A stretch of 64,000 bases of DNA, from contig CAJJCZ010000003.1 of assembly GCA_905182795.1 (NCBI GenBank), positions 45,133 through 109,132 of the forward strand. Direction: 5' to 3'. Position 1 is the first letter of the stretch, and every line of letters begins with the position of its first letter. Source of the stretch: an uncultured bacterium. Its GTDB lineage: Bacteria; Fidelibacterota; Marinisomatia; Marinisomatales; Marinisomataceae. A program made the position numbers and the translations under genes. Below, piece by piece: positions 51,117 to 61,919 of this stretch. Below the pieces are notes generated by a model. It had not been told where the DNA came from. It saw only the letters and a program-made list of their open reading frames with translations, and did not search any database.

Positions 51117-52359
51117 GACGTTCTTGCGAAATTGGATTACTCAAAATATGACTATTTAAGATTAAATCAATGTCTTTTTTTATTTGTTTTTTTTGAGAGA
51201 CCACCTCCCAAATTGTGCCCTTTAAAATATTTTTAATATTTAGAAAGCCAAAACGCTTTTGCAGGGTTTCTTTCATTTTTCGGCCTTCAATATTTTCTTT
51301 TTCTCTTACAAGAAAGCGAGAACCGGAATTTTTTTCTACGCCATCAACCACAAACTCTTTGTTTGGGTTAAACAATACGTCTGTTGCATATATATTTTTC
51401 ATATCTAAAGCCCCATCATGCTCTATTTCAAGATGCAAATATTTTTTTATAACAATACCCCCCAAACCAAGCCCGTTTATACATTGTGCAACAGAAATTG
51501 CTTCGTTGTCAGCAATAATCATTGATATTAAAAGTTCAGTAGTGTGTTTTTCTTTTTTAAAGGGGGGGAGGGTTATTTTTTGAGAATCATACCTAAGAGA
51601 CCTATAACTAAACGACTTTTTGTTGCTCAAAAACTGGTTGAGTCCCCTAAAAATAGGATCACCGCTAGTTGTGCGTTCCGGATGCGGCATTACCGCCATT
51701 ACGTTGCCCGCCATATTGCCAAGAGCTGCAATGTTATTAATTGAACCGTTTGGATTTATAGGAAAATCATTTATAACCTCTCCGCCTTCATTGCAGTAAT
51801 GATATGCGGCAAGATTTTCTTTTTCGACAACCCTTTTCAGATCATCGTTCATCACAAACCTTCCTTCAGCGTGTGCCAACGGCACATTAAGAAAATTTTC
51901 ACTCTCTTGATCGATAAACGCAGAATTATTGTTTCCGTTGCTTTTCATATAACACCAGGTGTTGTAGTACCCAGTACCAACCACCTGGCTATTTTTTACC
52001 CGCTTATTTTGAGATAGGCCAACAACGGTATCAAGGTTTGTGTTTCCTGGGACCAAACCCGACTCCACTAAAATTTGAGCCCCATTGCAAATACCCAAAA
52101 CCGGTTTTCCTTGAATAGCCTCATCTTTTAATGTGTCCATTATTGGATCTAAAGAAGCAATAATACCCGACCTAGATCGATCTTCGTATGAGAAGCCACC
52201 AACAATGACATATCCAGCATACTCTCTTAAGCTAGAAGACGGCTCATTCCATAGGTGTGGGACAGCTATCATACCATTTCTTTTGATTGCTGCGATAGTT
52301 TCAAGCTCCGTATTTGAGCCGGGGAATTGAATAATAGCTATCTTGTGCTTATTTGTCAT
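51106..52359 (-). CDS. purQ: PurQ glutaminase subunit with C-terminal PurS-like extension (apparent PurQ-PurS fusion)
   Basis: PurQ part: IAIIQFPGSNTE, GGFSYEDRSRSG, GICNGAQIL (Cys91), MPHPERT; residues ~272-417 carry a PurS-like tail (GFLNIKNILKGTIWEVV ... ILSNPIS). Confidence 0.85.
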   Translation of the reverse strand: MTNKHKIAIIQFPGSNTELETIAAIKRNGMIAVPHLWNEPSSSLREYAGYVIVGGFSYEDRSRSGIIASLDPIMDTLKDEAIQGKPVLGICNGAQILVESGLVPGNTNLDTVVGLSQNKRVKNSQVVGTGYYNTWCYMKSNGNNNSAFIDQESENFLNVPLAHAEGRFVMNDDLKRVVEKENLAAYHYCNEGGEVINDFPINPNGSINNIAALGNMAGNVMAVMPHPERTTSGDPIFRGLNQFLSNKKSFSYRSLRYDSQKITLPPFKKEKHTTELLISMIIADNEAISVAQCINGLGLGGIVIKKYLHLEIEHDGALDMKNIYATDVLFNPNKEFVVDGVEKNSGSRFLVREKENIEGRKMKETLQKRFGFLNIKNILKGTIWEVVSQKKQIKKDIDLILNSHILSNPISQERHEY

Positions 52360-53391
52360 TCAAATAAACCCGTTTAGATGAATTTGATACAATAACACCT
52401 ATTTCGAGGCAATTATTTGCCCCCAACATTTTTATAAGCCGACCTTTGTGTGATGGGTCAACGATAATAGTAAGGCCAATCCCCATATTAAAAGTGCGAT
52501 ACATTTCATTCATTTCTAAGTCTAAATTTTCTATTAAAAACTGAAAAATGGGAATTTTCCCCCATGAATTGACCTTAATTTCTGCAGCAAAACCGTCAGG
52601 AAAAACCCTAGGAACATTGTCTAACAAACCACCCCCAGTTATGTGAGCTAAGCTTTTAAGTGGAAATTCTTTTTCAATAAGAAGGTTAATCATTTTGCTA
52701 TAGTTTTTATGTGGAGCAAGCAAGGCTTTTTCGACAGTGGTTTTTTTGTCTGAAAGCGTATCGTTTATATCGAGATTTAATACCTCAAAAACCAACTTTC
52801 TTGCCAGCGAATATCCATTTGTATGTAGTCCATTAGACGGGATCCCCATAATTAAATCACCCTGTTTAACAGAAGAGCCATCCACAATATTTTTTCGCTC
52901 TACAATACCAGTTGCAACCCCAACTAAATCATACTCATTTTTATGATATGTACCAGGCATTTCAGCTGTTTCTCCACCAACCAGGGACACCCCCAAATTT
53001 TTACACTCTGTAGCGACGCTTTTAATAATATCTGAAACTATTTGCGGCTCTAAGGAGCTGCTTGCAATATAGTCAAGAAAGGTAAGCGGTTTTGCCCCCG
53101 TAGCCGCCACATCATTACAACAAGCGTTTACTAAATCAAAACCTATAAAACCAAAGCTATTACATCTTTGTGCCACAGCCATCTTTGTGCCAACACCATC
53201 AATGCTCTGCACCATAACAGGATCATCATACCCGCTAACAATGTCTTTAATGCTATACATTGACCCAAACCCACCAATTGAAGACAAAACATTTTTGTTA
53301 AAAGTAGACTGAATGACCTCTTTAGACGATGCTATTACATGATCTGCTTTTTCAATATCCACGCCAGCATCTTTATATGAAATTTTTTGCT

Positions 53392-53395
<4 letters not shown>
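52349..53395 (-). CDS. purM: Phosphoribosylformylglycinamidine cyclo-ligase
   Basis: SYKDAGVDIEKAD, SIDGVGTKM, CCNDVAATGAKPLTFLDY, GGETAEMPGTY; start MKQKISY preferred over 53428. Confidence 0.95.
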
Positions 53396-57023
<3,628 letters not shown>

Positions 57024-57048
57024 TTATTGATAAGATGTAATTTATGTT

Positions 57049-58296
57049 GTGGATTCTAGATACCAAAATAATACTTTGAAAACCCTGATTTTTTTAAGCT
57101 TTTTCTTTTTTAATAGCTGTGCATTTGTTGGGCAACTGGCGATTCCATTGGAGTCCATTGACAAACCAAGGGGCCCTTATGATATTGGCACCCAAATCTT
57201 TTTTTGGACCGATGAAACGAGAAGCGAACAATATACTACAGACCCAACAGATCTTAGAAATTTATTAGTACAAATCTGGTATCCCGCACAAATGAAAGAT
57301 AGCTATCAAAAAACAACCCACATGGTTTTTCCTGAACGCACCCTAAACTCTATGGCGAACACACTTAATGCGCCGGCCAGTCTTATACGGCACGGCACTA
57401 GACTAATGTCAAGTGCGGTACAGGGAGCATACCCCATAGAAGGAGAAATATTTCCATTAATATTATTTTCACATGGCGACGGCGGTGTGGCTACACAAAA
57501 TTTATCACAAATTGAAGAGTTGGTAAGCCGCGGGTATATTGTAATTGCCCCAAATCACACATATAATGCCTCGATTACTTTTGACAAAGACGGCACCCCT
57601 ATTACCTATAAGTCTAACATAACCTGGACAGAGCAATCACTACATAATAAAAAATATTATGCAAATCAATTAATACGATATCGCTATGAAGACATGATGT
57701 TTCTTTTAAATGAGATATCTAAAACAGAACTGCAGGGAGCCGTAGTAAATCCCTACCATGCAATGATTAATTTTGATCGTATAGGGATGATGGGGCATTC
57801 AATGGGCGCCGGCACCAGCTACCATGCTCTTATAAATAATAAGCGCATTAAGTCGGTCGTAGCGCTAGATGGGTGGTTTTTCCCCTTAGACCAGAAGACC
57901 TTTTCCACAAAAACAAACAAGCCATTTTTACATCTAGGCCAGGAGGAGTTTTTAGATCTGAGTGTTGGTGGAGATATTAACGATTCAGAAGTAGGAAAAA
58001 TTAATTTTGATATTCATAACACCATATTAAAGAACAACTCCAGTTCTTTTGTTGTATATGTTAAGAATAGCTTACACCAAGACTTTACCGACTTTAAACA
58101 GACATATATTCAAGATAGGCCATTTACCTTTCCAATATCAGGCCTCGGGGATGTTTCAAAAAATAAAATCAAAAATATTATGAATAAATCCATTGTAGAG
58201 TTTTTTGACTACACCCTTAAAGAAAAAACATTTGATATAGCTGTTTTAGATAAATATAAAAAAAGCATAGAGACCAACTATGACATCAGCAAATAA
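57049..58296 (+). CDS. Lipoprotein alpha/beta hydrolase, PAF-acetylhydrolase/dienelactone-hydrolase-like
   Basis: GMMGHSMGAGTS nucleophile elbow, VVALDGWFFPLD, LILFSHGDGG; TTG at 57076 gives a textbook lipoprotein signal (KTLIFLSFFFFNSC), so true start may be 57076. Confidence 0.8.
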   Translation: MDSRYQNNTLKTLIFLSFFFFNSCAFVGQLAIPLESIDKPRGPYDIGTQIFFWTDETRSEQYTTDPTDLRNLLVQIWYPAQMKDSYQKTTHMVFPERTLNSMANTLNAPASLIRHGTRLMSSAVQGAYPIEGEIFPLILFSHGDGGVATQNLSQIEELVSRGYIVIAPNHTYNASITFDKDGTPITYKSNITWTEQSLHNKKYYANQLIRYRYEDMMFLLNEISKTELQGAVVNPYHAMINFDRIGMMGHSMGAGTSYHALINNKRIKSVVALDGWFFPLDQKTFSTKTNKPFLHLGQEEFLDLSVGGDINDSEVGKINFDIHNTILKNNSSSFVVYVKNSLHQDFTDFKQTYIQDRPFTFPISGLGDVSKNKIKNIMNKSIVEFFDYTLKEKTFDIAVLDKYKKSIETNYDISK

Positions 58297-58459
58297 GCAG
58301 ATACTACTATATAATACTATAGAGCTTCAAACAGTGAAGTCGATACTTATTGAGGTTTTTGAAGGTGGCCCCGATTTAACAAAAACGACTCCGAGATTAC
58401 AGAACTACCTAAGTTCTCGACAGAGCAAAGGCGTTTTAGACAAAATAATCTCCTTCTAA
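58280..58459 (+). CDS. Hypothetical small protein (59 aa), absent from the ORF track
   Basis: ATG overlaps the end of the hydrolase gene by 17 nt; MTSANKQILLYNTIELQTVKSILIEVFEGGPDLTKTTPRLQNYLSSRQSKGVLDKIISF*. Confidence 0.4.
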   Translation: MTSANKQILLYNTIELQTVKSILIEVFEGGPDLTKTTPRLQNYLSSRQSKGVLDKIISF

Positions 58460-58464
58460 TATTA

Positions 58465-58486
58465 TCAAAATTTGCTCAAAATTTGC
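58465..58486. repeat. Tandem 11-bp direct repeat (TCAAAATTTGC x2) with a degenerate third unit
   Basis: Read directly: tcaaaatttgc tcaaaatttgc tcaatatttta. Confidence 0.6.
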
Positions 58487-58625
58487 TCAATATTTTAATA
58501 TTATTAGGCCTAAAAAAAGATAGATTTTATTTTTTTTAGCTAATTTGTCCACTGGGAAGGCAATACTAAAAAAGTATTGACATCCATGGAAACAATCCTC
58601 AATTTAAATGGATTTCACATTTGAA

Positions 58626-58639
58626 GGGATACGTATCCC
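58626..58639. promoter_or_regulatory. 14-bp perfect palindrome GGGATACGTATCCC upstream of the TonB-dependent receptor
   Basis: Read directly; lies in the 5' non-coding region about 140 nt before the likely ATG at 58780. Confidence 0.5.
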
Positions 58640-58779
58640 CCAAACGTGGTACATACATACCGTAAGAAGTGTGTATGAAATTAAACATTATATATACATT
58701 AATATATATATAGGGTAAATGAATGAAACAAAATAACAAATTAAAATTTGTATATAAAAACTCATTTGGAGGTAGAATA

Positions 58780-61700
58780 ATGAGAAAACTACGTATGTTA
58801 ATTGCGCTTCTTGTTCTTCCTACTCTTATGTTTGCACAGTCAACAACTGCTAAATTAGCAGGTGTTGTGGCTGACGCTGATGGTAATCCATTGGTTGGAG
58901 CAAACGTAGTTGTAGAAGGATCAAACTTAGGTGCAGCTACCGATCAGTTAGGTAGATACTATATTCTTGACGTTCCTGTAGGTGACTATAACTTGAGAGC
59001 CGAATACATCGGTTATACTTCAGTTATAGAAGCTGGCGTAAGAACTTCTGTTGGTTTTACAACAACAGTTGATTTTGCACTAGATGTTGCCTCAGTTGCA
59101 GGTCAAGAAGTGACAGTAACAAGAGAAAGACCGTTAATTAATCCGAATGCTACGAATACAACTCGTGTTGTTGATAAAGAGTTGATTGATGCATTTGCTG
59201 TGAGAGGGGTTGAGAATATTGTTAACCTTCAAACAGGTGTTGTTAATGGATATTTCCGTGGAAGTAGAAGTGGAGATAGTAGATACTATGTCGACGGCGT
59301 TCCTGTAAAAGATATTTACGGTGGCGGAAATCTATTAAACGGTAACTCCCAATCATCACTACAAGAGATTTCAGTGCAAACTGGAGGTTTCTCTGCAGAA
59401 TACGGTGGTGCTAATGGAGGAATTGTAAATATTACTACCAAAACTGGTGGTACACAATGGAGATCAAAAGTAGGAGCAGAAATGTCTTTAGGGGCTGATG
59501 CTAGTACTGATCCCGACAAACTATACTCTGATGGTTATCAAAATGTCAACTTTGACTTTGGTGGTCCAATCAGTGATAATGTAAAAGTATACTTGTCTAT
59601 TGAAGCAAAAGAAAAGGCCGGTGACGTTTCTTATAGTTACTTCCCTAAGTATGATGCTATGCCAATGACTGAAGTTCCTGCTGACTATTACAGCGATGGT
59701 ACTGATGGCTTTGTTTATGGAAACGACGCAAATGGTAACAAGGTTTCACATATTGAAACCGTAGTAAGAAACAACCAAACAGATCCAGCATTGTTGGCTT
59801 CTGGTGTTGCGGCTTACGATACAACATATGTTGTATACAGTAATTATGAGCGTATGTACGGGCAACAACCACAAGATGACAATGAACGTATTACAGTAAA
59901 TGGTAATATGACAATGGATTTTGGTCCATTACGTGTCAAGCTTGGTACACAGGCTTATAACTATGAAGGACATAGCTATAGTTGGAGTAGAGTTCTAGGT
60001 GGAACTGAAGGTTCATATGTTAATGAATCAGATTTCGCTATGGGATATATGAACTTCAGATATACTATTAGTCCTCTATCTTATGCTAAAGTTTCGATTT
60101 CAAATCAAACTTATGAAACAACAGGTGGTAATGAAAATTACTTACATGATATTGAAGCATATGGTAGAAGAACCAAAGCATTTGGTTCAGCAAACTATTA
60201 CAAACGTGACGGGACTGGATTTAACCCGCTATCACCAGACGAATTTATTGGTGCAGCAGGGTTTGGATCACAGTACACAAGTTACGATACAAGAAAAACT
60301 ACTACAAACACTGTAAGCTTTGACTACACTAACCAACTTGGTTATAATGAGTTTAAAGTTGGTGGCTCAGTAGACAATCACGAAATTAGTCGTTATGGTC
60401 TTGGAGCATCAGGTGTTGCTAGAGCAATTAGCCAAGTAGACGCTAATTATGATGGTGTAGCTACTAATGAAGAAATCATTGCTGCGGGAAGTGATCCAGC
60501 AGATTGGAAATTCATTAATTATAGAGCACTGTATGTAACAAATCTTGGTTACAATATTTATGGTGATGAGTGGAATGGAACATATAATCAAGACGATCAT
60601 ATGTTATCTCCAGCAGAACCAAACCAAACACGTTTCTACGTTCAAGATAAACTTGAATTTAAAGATGTAGTTGTGCAAGTTGGTGTTTCAGTAGAATCAA
60701 TTGACACTGGTGCTATGGCTCCAGATTCAGATGGTGATGGCTACGGAGACTCAGACGGGTTCAACCACTTATACTTTAACAGACAGCGTGTAGATAGAAA
60801 TGGTGATGGTAACGGTAACTTTGTTTGGAAAAAAACAAAAAAAGAAACTGCTACACATCCTAGAATTGGTATCTCATTCCCAGTATCCGACCGTACAGTA
60901 TTTCGTGCGAACTACGGAACACACTGGCAGTCAGTTCCAATGTCATATCTATACTTATCAGATTCACAGCTATCAGCTGATATCTTAGCTGGTAATGCTA
61001 CTGCATCTGAAAACCCTGCGTTAAAACCAGAGCGTTCTACTCAATATGAAATTGGTATTGAACAACGTATCGGTGCTTTCGCATCATTAAAGATTGAAGG
61101 GTTTTATAAAGAAAGTAAAGATTACTTGACGCTTGCAAATCGTACAGAAGCATTTACAAATACTGGTGGTGCAGATACTCAACAAAACTGGGCACAGTAT
61201 TTAAATGGAGACGTTATGGTCTCACAAGGTTTGACAACAAACTTTGAAATGCGTAGAACTAGAGGTTTGTATGCGCAAGCAAATTATACATACTCAGAAT
61301 CTAGGGGTACTGGATCTTATGGATCACAGAACTTCTATGTTACTTGGATTGGTACAGATGATGGATATCCAAAAGCGATGAATCTATTAGACTATGACCA
61401 AACTCATACTGCAAACGTAATTCTTGACTGGCGTTCACCGAATGCTACTGGTGCGTTAGCTAATACAGGGTTTAATGCTGTAATGAGTTTTGGTAGTGGT
61501 ACTCGCTATACGCCATCTCAAATCTATAGTACTGTTTTTGAGAACAGATGGGAATTTCCAGAGGGTCCGGTAAACTCAGGTACAATGCCTGCATTTACTA
61601 ACCTTGATCTACGTGTAGACAGAGCCTTTAAAATGGGCGGCGTGACAGCAAATGCATATGTGTCCGTGCTTAATGTTCTAGACTCAGAACAGGTTAATGA

Positions 61701-61893
61701 TGTTTATCATGGAACTGGTAACGTAGCCGAAGATGGCTGGGTTGCAACTGAAAGTGGGCAGCAATGGCTTGCCAATAGATTAGCAACTAACCCTGACGTT
61801 GATGCAGCGGCACTTTACCAGGACAACTTAAGTTTCCCCGGTAGATGGAGCGCTCCTCGTACAGTCAGAGTTGGTATGAACATTAGTTTTTAA
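58780..61893 (+). CDS. TonB-dependent receptor with N-terminal carboxypeptidase-regulatory-like domain
   Basis: SD GGAGGT before ATG 58780; signal peptide MRKLRMLIALLVLPTLMFAQ; GVVADADGNPLVGANVVVEGSNLGAATDQLGRYYILDVPVGDY; plug RVVDKELIDAFAVRGVENIVNLQTGVV; C-terminal Phe of an outer-membrane barrel. Confidence 0.92.
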   Translation: MRKLRMLIALLVLPTLMFAQSTTAKLAGVVADADGNPLVGANVVVEGSNLGAATDQLGRYYILDVPVGDYNLRAEYIGYTSVIEAGVRTSVGFTTTVDFALDVASVAGQEVTVTRERPLINPNATNTTRVVDKELIDAFAVRGVENIVNLQTGVVNGYFRGSRSGDSRYYVDGVPVKDIYGGGNLLNGNSQSSLQEISVQTGGFSAEYGGANGGIVNITTKTGGTQWRSKVGAEMSLGADASTDPDKLYSDGYQNVNFDFGGPISDNVKVYLSIEAKEKAGDVSYSYFPKYDAMPMTEVPADYYSDGTDGFVYGNDANGNKVSHIETVVRNNQTDPALLASGVAAYDTTYVVYSNYERMYGQQPQDDNERITVNGNMTMDFGPLRVKLGTQAYNYEGHSYSWSRVLGGTEGSYVNESDFAMGYMNFRYTISPLSYAKVSISNQTYETTGGNENYLHDIEAYGRRTKAFGSANYYKRDGTGFNPLSPDEFIGAAGFGSQYTSYDTRKTTTNTVSFDYTNQLGYNEFKVGGSVDNHEISRYGLGASGVARAISQVDANYDGVATNEEIIAAGSDPADWKFINYRALYVTNLGYNIYGDEWNGTYNQDDHMLSPAEPNQTRFYVQDKLEFKDVVVQVGVSVESIDTGAMAPDSDGDGYGDSDGFNHLYFNRQRVDRNGDGNGNFVWKKTKKETATHPRIGISFPVSDRTVFRANYGTHWQSVPMSYLYLSDSQLSADILAGNATASENPALKPERSTQYEIGIEQRIGAFASLKIEGFYKESKDYLTLANRTEAFTNTGGADTQQNWAQYLNGDVMVSQGLTTNFEMRRTRGLYAQANYTYSESRGTGSYGSQNFYVTWIGTDDGYPKAMNLLDYDQTHTANVILDWRSPNATGALANTGFNAVMSFGSGTRYTPSQIYSTVFENRWEFPEGPVNSGTMPAFTNLDLRVDRAFKMGGVTANAYVSVLNVLDSEQVNDVYHGTGNVAEDGWVATESGQQWLANRLATNPDVDAAALYQDNLSFPGRWSAPRTVRVGMNISF

Positions 61894-61919
61894 TTAAATA
61901 AGAAGGTAAAGAGGTAAAT

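Noticed and set aside
51215-51583. 122-aa plus-strand ORF antisense to the PurS-like tail
   Set aside because: The minus-strand frame is continuous with PurQ and has PurS-like features; this ORF shows none.
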